A stretch of 64,000 bases of DNA from Amycolatopsis oliviviridis (GCF_014654365.1 NZ_BNAY01000003.1:620001-684000); one strand, 5' to 3'. Shown: positions 49,076-58,800, counted from the first letter of the stretch. The notes: generated from the letters alone by a model not told the origin. A program made the numbers and translations.

Positions 49076-52027
49076 TCAGGCGGCGTGGATCTCCACCGAG
49101 GAGCCCGTACGCGCCTTCCGGACCCGCAGCCGCGTCGGGATCCGCTGCCGCAGTTCCTCCACGTGCGAAACCAGCCCGACCACCCGTCCACCGGCGCGAA
49201 GCTCGTCGAGGATGTTCATGACGATGTCGAGCGTCTCGGCGTCCAGCGTGCCGAAGCCCTCGTCGATGAACAGGGTGTCGAGTAGCGCTCCGCCGGTCTC
49301 GGCGGCGACGACGTCGGCGAGACCCAGCGCCAGCGAGAGCGACGCGAGAAACGACTCGCCGCCCGAAAGCGTCTTCGCGGGCCGGACGGTACCGGAGTAG
49401 TCGTCGAGCACGTCGAGACCGAGCCCGCCTCGGGTGCCACGGGCCCCGGCCGCGTCGGAGTGCACGAAGGAGTAGCGGCCCTGGCTCATCGTCCGCAGGC
49501 GGGCGGTCGCCGCGACCGCGACCTCCTCCAGCCTCGCGGCCAGGACGTACGAGCGCAGCGACATCTTCCGCGCGTTCTGCCCACGCCCGTTGACCACCTC
49601 GGCCAGCGCCTTCAGTTCGTTGTAGCGCTCCTCGACCGGTGCCAGATCCGCCAGCAGGGACGTCATCCGCTCGGCCAGTTTCACGAGGTCCGCGTGCCGC
49701 GAAGTGGCCGTCCGCAAGGCCACGAGCGCCTGTTCGGCCTCGCCCCGGGTGTCCCGCGCCGTTTCCTCGGAGACTGCGAGGTCGATCTCGTCCTCCGGCG
49801 AGATGCCGAACAATTCTGGCTGAGCCAGCTCTTCGCGAGCGGCCCGCTCCATCACCTTCGCATCGGCGAGGCCGGCCTCCAGCTTCGTGATCTGCTCGTC
49901 CGGCCGCGACGCGGCACGCATCTCGTCGAGATCGGCGAAACCCTTGGCCCGCAACGCTTCCTTGACCAGCTTCGCCTGCTCGTCGCGGCGTTCACGAGCC
50001 CCTGCGACACCGAGCCGCGCTTCGGCGAGCGCGTCCAGGCGCGTCGCGAAGCCGAGCAGGTGCCGTCGCTTCTCCCCGACGTCGGCGAACTCGCCGCGCG
50101 CGGTCTCGAGCCGCCGTTCCCGTTCCGCCAGCCGTTCCGTCAGGCCTCGGACCTCGGTGGCGGCCTCGGCCGCCTGCTGCCCCGCGACGCGACGGCGTTC
50201 GGTCAGCTGTTCGGCCTTCCGTTCCAGCTCGAGGAGCTGCTTCTCCAGGACGGGCTTGCGGCGCGCCGTTTCCGACAGCGACGCGCCCAGCTCCCGCGCC
50301 TCGCCGAGTTCGGCTCGCAGTGCCTCGGCGGTGCGCCCGCGCAACCGCTCGACCAGTACCTTCAGCCGTCCTTCGGCTTCCAGCAGCCAAGCCTGCGCCT
50401 TTTCGCGTCGCTTGTCGGCCTGCTGCTCGGCGGCTTCGGCGCGGCGTTCGTCCTCGGGGTCGACGAGACCGCCGGTGTGCGTGGCGGGCGCCGGATGCTC
50501 GGTCGCCCCGCACACCGGGCAGTCCTCACCCGCGGCCAGTCCGGCGGCGAGTTCGGCCGCCATCCCGTCGAGGCGGCGCTCGCGGAGGTCCAAACGATGC
50601 TGCCGCGCCTGCTGATGGGTGTCGACGGCGTCGCGGACCAGTCCACGCGCCTGCTCGACGGCCTGCTCCGCCCGAGGTGCCTCGTCGGCGTCCCGGACCA
50701 GCGCCGTCAGCTCTTCGAACCGGGTGCGGACGCCTTCGAGTTTCGCCTCGGCTTCGGTGGCCGCGAGCACCTCGGCCCGTAACGCCGTGATCTTCTCCGG
50801 CGTGGATTCGAGTTCGGCGGCGAAGTCCTCGGCCTGCTTCTTCGCCTTCTCAGCGGTGCTGTTCAGCTGGTCGCGGCGCACCAGATCCCGTTGCTGCTGC
50901 TCGCTTTCCGCCACGAGTTCGGCGAGAGCGCCCGCCTCTTCACGCACACCGCCGGCGCGAGCGCGAAGTTCGGCGGCGGAACTTTCCGCCGCGTCCGGCA
51001 CTTCTCGAGCACGCAGCGCCTCCGTGGCTTCGGCCTCCGCGAGCTGGTCCAGCCTGCGTTCGAGGAGGTCGGCCTCCGCGACCACGCCCGCCGCACGGTG
51101 CGCCGCCTCGACCTCTTCCGCCCACTCCGCGCGCTGGTCCGCCTGTTCGGCGATCGCCGAAAGCCGCGTGTACGCGGTGCGCACGCGGCGGATCCGCTCG
51201 GCGGTCGACCGGTTCTCCTGCCAGACGGCTTCGGCCTTGTCGGCGGCCGCGCGGGCCTTCGCGTCCCGTTCCTGAGCCTGGCCGACGTGCTCAGCCGACT
51301 CGGCGAGCACCGCCTCGACCCACTCGGCCTGCCCCTCTTCAGGCGCTTCCTGCCGGGCCACCTGCGCGAACCGCGCGACCCATTCCCGCAGCGACTGCTG
51401 CCTGGCCTGCACCTCGCGGCCGCGTTCGGCGCGCAGATTCGCGAACCAGTCCTCGACGCACGCGAACCGCTCGGTGCCGAACAGCCGCTCCAGCAGTTCC
51501 TCGCGTTCGGCCGTGTTCGCTCGCAGGAACCGCGCGAACTCGCCCTGCGGCAGCAGGACCACCTGGAAGAACTGCTCGTGTGTCATGCCGATGAGCCGCT
51601 CGACCGTGCGCGCGACCTCGTCGATCCGCGTGATTCCTTCGGCCACGTGCCCGGCGGGCACCGTGCCGACCCAGTTCAGCACCGCCTTCGCCTGCTGGAG
51701 CGTCATCCCCTCGCCCCGGCGCTTGGGACGCTGGTACTCGGGGTTGCGCGCGATCCGCATCCGCTGGCCCTGCACGGTCAGTTCCAGGACGACCTCGGTG
51801 ACCTGGTCGGGTTCGGCGAGATCGCAGCGCAGCCGCTTGACCTCGCCACGAGCGCCGGGGACCGTGCCGAACAACGCGAACGCGATGGCGTCGAGCAGCG
51901 TCGTCTTCCCCGCGCCGGTGTCACCGTGCAGGAGGAACAGCCCGTCGGCGCCGAGCACGTCGAAGTCCACCACCTCGCGGCCCGCGTACGGACCGAAAGC
52001 GGCGACCTCCAACCGGTGCAGCCTCAT
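49076..52027 (-). CDS. sbcC: Exonuclease subunit SbcC (SMC-like ATPase)
   Basis: A 983-residue Rad50-like ATPase. N-terminal Walker A is LLHGDTGAGKTTLLDAIAFALFG, and the C-terminal lobe has a signature LSGGESFLASLSLALGLADV and Walker B TLFIDEGFGTLD. Two long coiled coils flank the zinc hook CPVCGATEHP near residue 505. With SbcD it cleaves hairpins and palindromic DNA and processes double-strand ends. ATG 52027 overlaps the sbcD stop by four bases. In a genome full of long palindromes this enzyme is a relevant neighbour. Confidence 0.95.
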   Translation of the reverse strand: MRLHRLEVAAFGPYAGREVVDFDVLGADGLFLLHGDTGAGKTTLLDAIAFALFGTVPGARGEVKRLRCDLAEPDQVTEVVLELTVQGQRMRIARNPEYQRPKRRGEGMTLQQAKAVLNWVGTVPAGHVAEGITRIDEVARTVERLIGMTHEQFFQVVLLPQGEFARFLRANTAEREELLERLFGTERFACVEDWFANLRAERGREVQARQQSLREWVARFAQVARQEAPEEGQAEWVEAVLAESAEHVGQAQERDAKARAAADKAEAVWQENRSTAERIRRVRTAYTRLSAIAEQADQRAEWAEEVEAAHRAAGVVAEADLLERRLDQLAEAEATEALRAREVPDAAESSAAELRARAGGVREEAGALAELVAESEQQQRDLVRRDQLNSTAEKAKKQAEDFAAELESTPEKITALRAEVLAATEAEAKLEGVRTRFEELTALVRDADEAPRAEQAVEQARGLVRDAVDTHQQARQHRLDLRERRLDGMAAELAAGLAAGEDCPVCGATEHPAPATHTGGLVDPEDERRAEAAEQQADKRREKAQAWLLEAEGRLKVLVERLRGRTAEALRAELGEARELGASLSETARRKPVLEKQLLELERKAEQLTERRRVAGQQAAEAATEVRGLTERLAERERRLETARGEFADVGEKRRHLLGFATRLDALAEARLGVAGARERRDEQAKLVKEALRAKGFADLDEMRAASRPDEQITKLEAGLADAKVMERAAREELAQPELFGISPEDEIDLAVSEETARDTRGEAEQALVALRTATSRHADLVKLAERMTSLLADLAPVEERYNELKALAEVVNGRGQNARKMSLRSYVLAARLEEVAVAATARLRTMSQGRYSFVHSDAAGARGTRGGLGLDVLDDYSGTVRPAKTLSGGESFLASLSLALGLADVVAAETGGALLDTLFIDEGFGTLDAETLDIVMNILDELRAGGRVVGLVSHVEELRQRIPTRLRVRKARTGSSVEIHAA

Positions 52028-53175
52028 ACTTCGCGCTCCCTGCCCGCCGCGCCCAGCGCCGCCAGCACCAGCCGCTCCTCGCTTTCGGACGGCGCAGAGC
52101 CTCGGCAGTCCTCCAGGAAACTGCGGGTGATCTCGACGTCGGATCGCCCGCGGACGGCCTCGGCGTACTTCAGCGCGGCCCCGTCGTGCCCGCCTTCCGG
52201 CTGCCAGTCCATGTGCACGGCGTACGGGAACCGCTCGCGCAGCTTGCGCATGGCGTCGATCGGGCGGACCCGGTCGGTGACCGTGAAGGAGAGGAAATGT
52301 TCGGTGAGCTCGTCGTGCTCCGGGTCCGAAAGGAGTTCCGCCAGCTCTCCGCGGAGCATCGCGAGGTGCCGCGGGACCGGCAGTTCATGGCGCCGGACCT
52401 CGGCCAGTCCGTCGGCGTCGAGCTCGACCAGCCAGACCGATTTCCGTTGGCGTGTCTCGGAAAACGAGTACGCCAGCGGACTGCCCGAATAGCGCAGGTG
52501 CTCGGCGAGGGTCTGTGGTCCGTGCAGATGACCGAGGGCGACGTAATCGACGCCGTCGAACACCGAACCCGGCACCTGCTCGACACCGCCGACCGCGATG
52601 GTCCGCTCGGATTCGGTCGGCTCACCGCCGGTGACGAACGCGTGCGCGAGCACCACCGACCGTGTTCCGGACGGCCGGGAGGCGAGATCCGCGCGGATCC
52701 GCCGCATCGCCTCGGTCAGGACGCCGGTGTGACCGCGGGCCTCGGGCACGCCGAGGGCGTGACGCGCGGGCTCGGGTTCGAGATAGGGGATGCCGTAGAG
52801 GGCGACGTCGCCGTGTTCGTCGGGCAGCAGCACCGGTTCGGCGAGACCGTCGATCGTGGCGCGCAGATGCAGCCCGCCCGCCGCGGCGAATTCGGCGAAC
52901 GCGCCCAGCCGCGGCGCGGAGTCGTGGTTGCCCGGCGTCATCACCAGCTTCGCGCCCGCCTGCCGGAGCCTGCCCAGCGCGGTGGTGGCCACGCGGACGG
53001 CCTCCGCCGAGGGCACCGCGCGGTCGTAGATGTCCCCGGACACGAGCACGACGTCGACCGATTCGGCGACCACCAGGTCGGCGAGGTGACCGAGCACGGC
53101 CTCCTGTTCGGCGAGCAGATCGGCGCCGTGGAACGTGCGGCCGATATGCCAGTCGGACGTGTGCAGGAGCTTCAC
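52024..53175 (-). CDS. sbcD: Exonuclease subunit SbcD (Mre11-like nuclease)
   Basis: A 383-residue calcineurin-like nuclease. The metal-binding motifs are HTSDWHIG, SGDIYDR, TPGNHDSA, and GHLHGPQ, and C-terminal capping follows. GTG 53175 (VKLLHTSDWHIG) is the family start; the nine codons upstream are not conserved. It is co-translated with sbcC. SbcCD opens hairpins formed by inverted repeats during replication. Confidence 0.95.
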   Translation of the reverse strand: MKLLHTSDWHIGRTFHGADLLAEQEAVLGHLADLVVAESVDVVLVSGDIYDRAVPSAEAVRVATTALGRLRQAGAKLVMTPGNHDSAPRLGAFAEFAAAGGLHLRATIDGLAEPVLLPDEHGDVALYGIPYLEPEPARHALGVPEARGHTGVLTEAMRRIRADLASRPSGTRSVVLAHAFVTGGEPTESERTIAVGGVEQVPGSVFDGVDYVALGHLHGPQTLAEHLRYSGSPLAYSFSETRQRKSVWLVELDADGLAEVRRHELPVPRHLAMLRGELAELLSDPEHDELTEHFLSFTVTDRVRPIDAMRKLRERFPYAVHMDWQPEGGHDGAALKYAEAVRGRSDVEITRSFLEDCRGSAPSESEERLVLAALGAAGREREV

Positions 53176-53353
53176 GCAGCCCAAGGTAGGGCCGCACACC
53201 GGCCGGGAAGGGGAGGCGCGCCCTTGGAGCCACTGCGCTTTCCGACACGCCGGAGATGGCGCAGGTCAGATACGGAGCGCGACCGCGCCGTCCGGTTTTT
53301 GTCGGTGGGTTCCGCCATGATGTCCCCGACTCGGATCCGGAGGGGAGGTACCG

Positions 53354-54268
53354 GTGGCGACGGTGATCACCACCGCGGCCGTCGTGCTCGCGCTTCTGCT
53401 GCTCGTCGCCGTCGCGTTGCTGTGGCGGCTGTACAACGACGGCATGCGGCGGGCGGACGCGGCGGCGAAACAGGTCGCCGCCGAACGCGCGAAGGCGGAT
53501 CAGCAGCAGCTCGCGCTCCGCCGGTACGAGGTCGCCTTCGCCTCGATCAGCGGCCGCGGGGAACTGGGTGAACAGGTCCTCCTGGAGACCGCACGCGCGC
53601 TCGGGCTCCGCGAGGAGCTGCACTTCACGCTGCAAACTGACTTGGCGGGTGGCGGCGCGGCGAAACCGGACATGGTGCTGCGGGTCGGCGGCGGGCGGAC
53701 GGTGCCCGTCGACGCGAAGGCGAGCATGGCCTGCTGGGCCGAGGCCGTCGAGACCGACGACCCCGAGGAAAGGCTCGACGCGCTGCGCGTCCACGTCCGG
53801 CAGATCCGGTCGCGGGCGGCCGAACTGGCGGGCAAGGGCTATCAGCGCTGGGCCGACGCGATCTACGGGACAATCATGTTCGTCCCCTCCGACGCGGCTG
53901 TGGTCGCCGCACTGGACACCGACCCCGAACTGCTGCGCTGGATGCTGGACCGGCGGGTCTTCCTCTGCGGGCCGACCGGGTTCGCCGTGCTGGCCTCCGC
54001 CGCGCTGTTCGCCGCGACCGAGCGGGCACTGGTCGAGGACGTCGAGCAGGTCCGGGCGGGCGCGGCGGCCGCGCACCGGGCCGCGGGCAACGCGGTCGAC
54101 GCGCTGAACCTGTCGAGCACCCATCTCCAGCGCTTCATCTCGGCCCGGCGGCGGGAGCTGGAAGCGCTCGAGAGTTTCCGGAGCACGGTCTCCCCGCTGA
54201 CCGACGCTTCGGGCAGTCCCGCACCCGTGCCCTTGATCAGGAAGGCGGACGAACTCCCGGCTTCGTGA
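53354..54268 (+). CDS. RmuC family protein
   Basis: A 304-residue protein. An N-terminal membrane helix (4-27) and a short coiled coil precede the RmuC nuclease-like domain: GRGELGEQVLLETARALGL, KPDMVLRVGGGRTVPVDAKASM, YGTIMFVPSDAAVVAAL and RRVFLCGPTGFAVLASAA. RmuC limits recombination at inverted repeats. It is shorter than E. coli RmuC, mainly in the coiled coil. GTG 53354 has GGGGAGG upstream. It lies divergent from sbcCD, which also acts on inverted repeats. Confidence 0.85.
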   Translation: MATVITTAAVVLALLLLVAVALLWRLYNDGMRRADAAAKQVAAERAKADQQQLALRRYEVAFASISGRGELGEQVLLETARALGLREELHFTLQTDLAGGGAAKPDMVLRVGGGRTVPVDAKASMACWAEAVETDDPEERLDALRVHVRQIRSRAAELAGKGYQRWADAIYGTIMFVPSDAAVVAALDTDPELLRWMLDRRVFLCGPTGFAVLASAALFAATERALVEDVEQVRAGAAAAHRAAGNAVDALNLSSTHLQRFISARRRELEALESFRSTVSPLTDASGSPAPVPLIRKADELPAS

Positions 54269-54443
54269 GTGGTGGGAACAGTTCTAACCGGTCATGGCGG
54301 TAAGTTCTCTACCTGCGGTTTCCGGAATCAATGACTCCGTTTCGGCCCGCCCGACAACCTTGTCGCACCCCTACACGTAGTACCTGTGGACAGCGCTCGG
54401 ACAGTCCGTCCGGGTGGCCCGGAATGACCACTACCAGGCGATA

Positions 54444-54469
54444 GACATACCGCCTGTTGGCGGTATGTC
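54444..54469. repeat. Perfect 11-bp stem-loop upstream of the DUF6542 gene
   Basis: GACATACCGCC (54444-54454) and GGCGGTATGTC (54459-54469) flank TGTT. It ends 26 bases before the GTG start, so it is either an operator over the promoter or a 5'-leader hairpin. The remaining 54269-54443 shows no gene. Confidence 0.7.
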
Positions 54470-54495
54470 CGCAGCTTGGATATACGGTGGGGCCT

Positions 54496-55386
54496 GTGAC
54501 CGCGATTCGCGATCGCCAGAGCGATCCTGATGCCGACGACGTTCCCGTAGCCTGGGACGAGCGTCCGCTCGTCGGCGCCAGGCGCGGGCTGCCCTGGTGG
54601 GCCGCCGTCCTGGTGGGCTTCGGGCTCGCCATCCTTGGCGCCTTCATCAACATGATGACGCAGAAGGACCTGGGCCTGCTGTTCAAGATCTTCTACGCGC
54701 TCGGCGCGGTGGCCGCCGTGGTCGCCGTCCAGCGCAGAGGGCTGTTCGGCCCGATGGTGCAGCCGCCCTTGGTCCTCGCTGTGACCGTCCCCGGAGTCAT
54801 CCTCCTGACCTCGGACAACAGCGCCGGCTCCAGCATGTTCGAGAGAGCCTTCGACATCGCCAACCCGTTGATCAACGGCTTCCCGACGATGGCCATCACC
54901 ACCGGCGTCACCTTGGCGATCGGCATCTTCCGGATCTACCGCGAACGCGATCCCAACGCCCCGGTGAAGGTGAAGGCAGGTGCCAAACCGGAAAGCCGCG
55001 AGGACGCCAAGCCCGCCGCCCGTCCCGCGGCCGCCGCCGCACCGGGCCGCGGCCGTCCGGCGTCCCGGACCGGCCAGACCCCGCCCCCGCCTTCCCGTCG
55101 CGGTGGTCCCCGCGATGGCGCGCCGCGCGACGGTGCGCCGCCCCGCCGCCGTCCGCCGGTCGAAGACGAGCGACGTCCTCGCCGCGACGCCGAGCCCGGC
55201 GCCCGCAAGCCGCCGCCTCCGGGTCGGCAGCCACGCCGTCCGAGGCCGGAAGACGGCGAACCCCGTCGCCGTGACCCTCGTGGCGAAAGCGCTCCCGGTG
55301 CTCCGCGCCGCCGTCCGCCGCGTGCGGACGACCCGCGCCGCGGAGGCCAGCCGCCGCGGCGGCGCCCGTGGGACGACGAGCGGTAG
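54496..55386 (+). CDS. DUF6542 membrane protein with a disordered Arg/Pro tail
   Basis: A 296-residue protein. A membrane domain of four helices (from RRGLPWWAAVLVGFGLAILGAFINM to TTGVTLAIGIFRIYR, about 27-150) is the DUF6542 region, as in Rv1111c beside ispH and ychF of M. tuberculosis. The last 130 residues are low complexity, built of PRDGAPRDGAPPRRRPP-like blocks, strongly basic and surely disordered; they could bind nucleic acid, lipid headgroups or SH3-like partners. GTG 54496 follows GGTGGGG. The function is unknown. Confidence 0.78.
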   Translation: MTAIRDRQSDPDADDVPVAWDERPLVGARRGLPWWAAVLVGFGLAILGAFINMMTQKDLGLLFKIFYALGAVAAVVAVQRRGLFGPMVQPPLVLAVTVPGVILLTSDNSAGSSMFERAFDIANPLINGFPTMAITTGVTLAIGIFRIYRERDPNAPVKVKAGAKPESREDAKPAARPAAAAAPGRGRPASRTGQTPPPPSRRGGPRDGAPRDGAPPRRRPPVEDERRPRRDAEPGARKPPPPGRQPRRPRPEDGEPRRRDPRGESAPGAPRRRPPRADDPRRGGQPPRRRPWDDER

Positions 55387-55517
55387 CAAGAGGCCTGAGT
55401 GGCGATGAGGGTTCTATTAAGGGGTAAGACAAAGGTGGCGTAGTTGCGGACGGGTCAGTTGCTCTGCGCGACGCCTGCCCCATGACACCGACTGTGTGGA
55501 TTTTGGGGCGTGGCTTC

Positions 55518-55574
55518 AGGCGTTGTGAAAGCCACTTTCACAACCTTCAACGTTGCGAAAGTGGCTTTCACAAC
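55518..55574. repeat. Class-A palindromic repeat, GTGAAAG subtype
   Basis: Arms 55518-55542 and 55550-55574 are complementary with one mismatch around CTTCAAC. The arm core GTGAAAGCCACTTTCAC is itself palindromic. It lies in the 333-bp gap between convergent DUF6542 and ispH genes; 55387-55517 and 55575-55667 show no gene. Confidence 0.9.
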
Positions 55575-55667
55575 GCCGCCGGGACTCCACGGCCCACGAG
55601 GACCGCAAGCCCGGACTTCATACGCGACCTGACACGCTTGCCTTACCTCAATAAGCCGCTGACCAGC

Positions 55668-55707
55668 AGAAAGGGCCGCCCGAGAAACTCCTCGGGCGGC
55701 CCTTTCT
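55668..55707 (-). terminator. Terminator hairpin after ispH
   Basis: AGAAAGGGCCGCCCGAG (55668-55684) and CTCGGGCGGCCCTTTCT (55691-55707) form a perfect 17-bp stem with a 6-nt loop, 12 bases past the ispH stop. The descending arm ends CCCTTTCT on both strands, so it may work in both directions. Confidence 0.85.
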
Positions 55708-55719
55708 ACGTAGAAGCCG

Positions 55720-56733
55720 TCAGGCCTTCGCGGCCTTCCGCAGCTCGTGCGGGAGCGCGAAAGCGATCTTCTCGTTCGCCGTGGTGACCTCGTCGACGTT
55801 GCCCCAGCCGCGTTCGGCCAGCCACGCCAGCAGGTCCATGACCAGCACCTCCGGCACCGAAGCGCCACTCGTGACGCCGACGGTCTCAACGCCTTCGAGC
55901 CACGCTTCGTCGACCTCGTGCGCGAAGTCGACCAGGTGCGACGCGCGCGCCCCCGCCTTCAGCGCGACCTCGACCAGCCGCTTCGAGTTGGACGAGTTCG
56001 TCGAACCGACGACCAGCACCAGGTCGCATTCGGCGGCCATGGCCTTGACCGCGACCTGGCGGTTCGTGGTGGCGTAGCAGATGTCGTCGCTGGGCGGGTC
56101 GGCCAAGCCGGGGAACCTATCCCGGAGCTGGTCGACGCGCTCCATGGTCTCGTCCACCGAAAGGGTGGTCTGGGAAAGCCAGATGACCTTCGACGGGTCG
56201 CGGATCTCGACCTTGTCGACGTCCTCGGCGGTGTCGACGAGCTGAACCTTGTCGGGAGCCTCGCCGGCGGTGCCCTCGACCTCTTCGTGGCCTTCGTGGC
56301 CGATCAGCAGGATGTCGTAGTCGTCCTTCGCGAACCGGTTGACTTCCTTGTGCACCTTCGTCACGAGCGGGCAGGTCGCGTCGATGGTCCGCAGGTTGCG
56401 CTCGGCCGCCTCGGCGTGCACCGCGGGCGAGACGCCGTGCGCGGAGAACACCACCAGTTCGCCTTCCGGCACCTCGGAGGTCTCGTCGACGAAGATCACC
56501 CCGCGGTCGCGCAGGGTCTCCACGACATGCCGGTTGTGCACGATCTCCTTGCGCACGTACACCGGCGCGCCATAGAGCTCGAGTGCCTTTTCGACGGCGA
56601 TGACCGCGCGGTCGACACCCGCGCAGTAGCCGCGAGGCTTGGCGAGCAGGACACGTTTGCCACCTGCCGGCACACCGGACTCGGTGATCGTCGGACTGCC
56701 GGCGGGCGTGATTCCGGGACTCGCAGAACTCAT
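55720..56733 (-). CDS. ispH: 4-hydroxy-3-methylbut-2-enyl diphosphate reductase
   Basis: A 337-residue iron-sulfur enzyme, the last step of the MEP pathway giving IPP and DMAPP. The three cluster Cys are in GYCAGVDRAV, DATCPLVTKVH and DICYATTNRQ. KEIVHNRHVVETL and SSNSKRLVEVA are conserved substrate-binding segments. ATG 56733 gives a 25-residue variable N-terminus, common in actinobacteria. A strong hairpin follows the stop. The gene is divergent from the lipid-droplet-type gene. Confidence 0.95.
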   Translation of the reverse strand: MSSASPGITPAGSPTITESGVPAGGKRVLLAKPRGYCAGVDRAVIAVEKALELYGAPVYVRKEIVHNRHVVETLRDRGVIFVDETSEVPEGELVVFSAHGVSPAVHAEAAERNLRTIDATCPLVTKVHKEVNRFAKDDYDILLIGHEGHEEVEGTAGEAPDKVQLVDTAEDVDKVEIRDPSKVIWLSQTTLSVDETMERVDQLRDRFPGLADPPSDDICYATTNRQVAVKAMAAECDLVLVVGSTNSSNSKRLVEVALKAGARASHLVDFAHEVDEAWLEGVETVGVTSGASVPEVLVMDLLAWLAERGWGNVDEVTTANEKIAFALPHELRKAAKA

Positions 56734-56884
56734 GCCCCCAGGGTACGGGCTGCCCCGGGGGCTCCTCGCACTCACGTTCAGGTGACCAGCGAACCCCTCT
56801 AAAGTATGTGCGTGGAGTCACGTCCTGTGAGCCGACACACCCGTTCGGTTGGGCAGGATGGACCAGATACGGCAGGCTAGGCGT

Positions 56885-57541
56885 ATGAAGCCTCTCCCGC
56901 TCCCCCTCCGGGTCGCCGCGGGCCTCGCCGTCACCACCGCCGAGCGGGTTCGCGAACTTCCCAAGCAGCTCACCGGGCTCCCCGTCACGGTGGTCAGCCA
57001 GGTGCTCCAGTTCTCCATGCGCGTCCAGCAGCACGTCACCGAGCTCGCGATCAAGGGCGACGACGCGCTGTCGGGCCTTCGTCCGGTCGAGGACACCCCC
57101 AGCTGGGCCACCTTCGACGAAGACCTGCCGCCGGACCTGGGCGAGCGCCGGTACGAACGCGACTCGTGCGTGATCCCGCTGCACGAAGACGCCGAGGTTC
57201 CCGAACCGCGTGCCGAGACGAACGGTCACCTCCACGACCTCGAAGCGCTCACCGAGGACCCGTGGGCCGAGGAGGAGCGCGCGCTCGCCGAGGACCACCC
57301 CGACGGCGAGTTCGACAGCACGGGCGCACCCGTGACGTCCGGCCCCGCCGGGCTGGAGGACTACGACACGCTCACCCTGCCGCAGCTGCGCGCCCGCCTG
57401 CGCCGGTTCGACCTCGCACAGCTGGAAGAGCTGCTGACCTACGAGCGGGCGAACGCCGACAGGCCGTCCTTCGTCGGCATGCTCGCGCGGCGCATCGGAA
57501 ACGTGAAGAAGGCCGACGGCGACGGCGCGGAAGGCCAGTGA
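56885..57541 (+). CDS. Lipid-droplet-associated-type protein (Rv1109c family)
   Basis: A 218-residue protein. The conserved start KPLPLPLRVAAGLAVTTAERVRELPKQLTGLPVTVVSQVLQFSM is amphipathic and could lie on a membrane or lipid-droplet surface. An acidic, poorly conserved middle (about 85-155) is followed by a small helical C-terminal domain LTLPQLRARLRRFDLAQLEELLTYERANADRPSFVGMLARRI. Rv1109c holds the same position before xseA. ATG 56885 is used; the upstream in-frame codons are not conserved. Its stop overlaps xseA by GTGA. Confidence 0.72.
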   Translation: MKPLPLPLRVAAGLAVTTAERVRELPKQLTGLPVTVVSQVLQFSMRVQQHVTELAIKGDDALSGLRPVEDTPSWATFDEDLPPDLGERRYERDSCVIPLHEDAEVPEPRAETNGHLHDLEALTEDPWAEEERALAEDHPDGEFDSTGAPVTSGPAGLEDYDTLTLPQLRARLRRFDLAQLEELLTYERANADRPSFVGMLARRIGNVKKADGDGAEGQ

Positions 57542-58800
57542 GCGCCGAACCCACCGCGGCGGCGGGTCCGTCCACTTCGGCCGAGAACCCGTGGCCGGTC
57601 CGCACGGTCGCGCGCAAGGTCGGCGAGTGGATCAACCGGCTCGGCGCGGTCTGGGTCGAGGGCCAGGTCACGCAGATCTCGGCCCGCCAGGGCACCAACA
57701 CCGCGTTCCTGACGCTGCGCGATCCCTCGGCGGACGTCTCGATGTCGGTGACCTGCCCGATGGGCCTGCTGCGCACGATCGAACCGCCGCTGCGCGAGGG
57801 CGCCAGCGTCGTGGTGCACGCGAAGCCGACGTTCTTCATGAACCGCGGTTCGCTGAGCCTGCGCGCCAACGAGATCCGCGCGGTCGGCATCGGCGAACTG
57901 CTCGCGCGGATCGAGCGGCTGCGGCGGCTGCTGGCAGCCGAGGGCCTGTTCGCGCCCGAGCGCAAACGCAAGATCCCGTTCCTGCCCAAGGGAATCGGGC
58001 TGATCACCGGCCGCGCGTCGGCCGCCGAACGCGACGTCCTGGTGAACGCTCAGGCCCGCTGGCCGCATGTCGCGTTCAAGGTGATCAACACCGCCGTGCA
58101 GGGTTCGCTCGCCGTCCCGCAGATCCTCCAGGCACTGTCCAAACTGGACCGTGACCCGGACGTCGACGTCATCGTGATCGCGCGCGGCGGCGGCAGCGTG
58201 GAAGACCTGCTGCCCTTCTCCGACGAGGCACTGTGCCGCGCCGTCTCGGCGGCCGGGACCCCGGTGGTCAGCGCCATCGGGCACGAGCCCGACACACCGC
58301 TGCTCGACCACGTCGCCGATCTCCGCTGTTCGACGCCGACCGACGCCAGCAAGCGGATCGTGCCCGACGTGCGCGAGGAGACCCAGCGCGTCCGCCAGAT
58401 GCGCGACCGCGGCCGCCGCGCACTGCACGGCTGGGTGGACACCCAGGTCAGACTGCTGAACCAGATGCGCAGCCGTCCCGTGCTCGCCGACCCGCTCGGC
58501 CCGATCCAGCGGCGCTCCGACGACGTCGAGATCCACCGCGAACGCGGCCGCCGCGCGATGCTCACCCTGCTCGCGAAGGACCAGGCGGAGATCGCCAGCG
58601 CCCGTGCGCGGCTGACCGCGCTCGGCCCGGCGGCGACCCTCGAACGCGGCTACGCGGTGGTGCAGTACACCGACGACGAAGGCAACCTCCAGGTACTCCG
58701 GTCCGTCTCCGAGGTCGTGGACGGCGCGAAACTGCGCGTCCGCGTGGTCGACGGCGCGCTCGGCGCCGTCGTCTCGGGAAGGCCGGAGGAGGAGCGTTGA
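57538..58800 (+). CDS. xseA: Exodeoxyribonuclease VII large subunit
   Basis: A 420-residue nuclease subunit that degrades single-stranded DNA from both ends. The N-terminal OB fold (about 18-115) contains VWVEGQVTQISARQGTNTAFLTLRD. The catalytic region has the conserved IGLITGRASAAERDVL, DVIVIARGGGSVEDLLPFSDE and SAIGHEPDTPLLDHVADLRCSTPT. GTG 57538 overlaps the previous stop by GTGA. The usual partner xseB follows after one inserted small gene. Confidence 0.95.
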   Translation: MSAEPTAAAGPSTSAENPWPVRTVARKVGEWINRLGAVWVEGQVTQISARQGTNTAFLTLRDPSADVSMSVTCPMGLLRTIEPPLREGASVVVHAKPTFFMNRGSLSLRANEIRAVGIGELLARIERLRRLLAAEGLFAPERKRKIPFLPKGIGLITGRASAAERDVLVNAQARWPHVAFKVINTAVQGSLAVPQILQALSKLDRDPDVDVIVIARGGGSVEDLLPFSDEALCRAVSAAGTPVVSAIGHEPDTPLLDHVADLRCSTPTDASKRIVPDVREETQRVRQMRDRGRRALHGWVDTQVRLLNQMRSRPVLADPLGPIQRRSDDVEIHRERGRRAMLTLLAKDQAEIASARARLTALGPAATLERGYAVVQYTDDEGNLQVLRSVSEVVDGAKLRVRVVDGALGAVVSGRPEEER

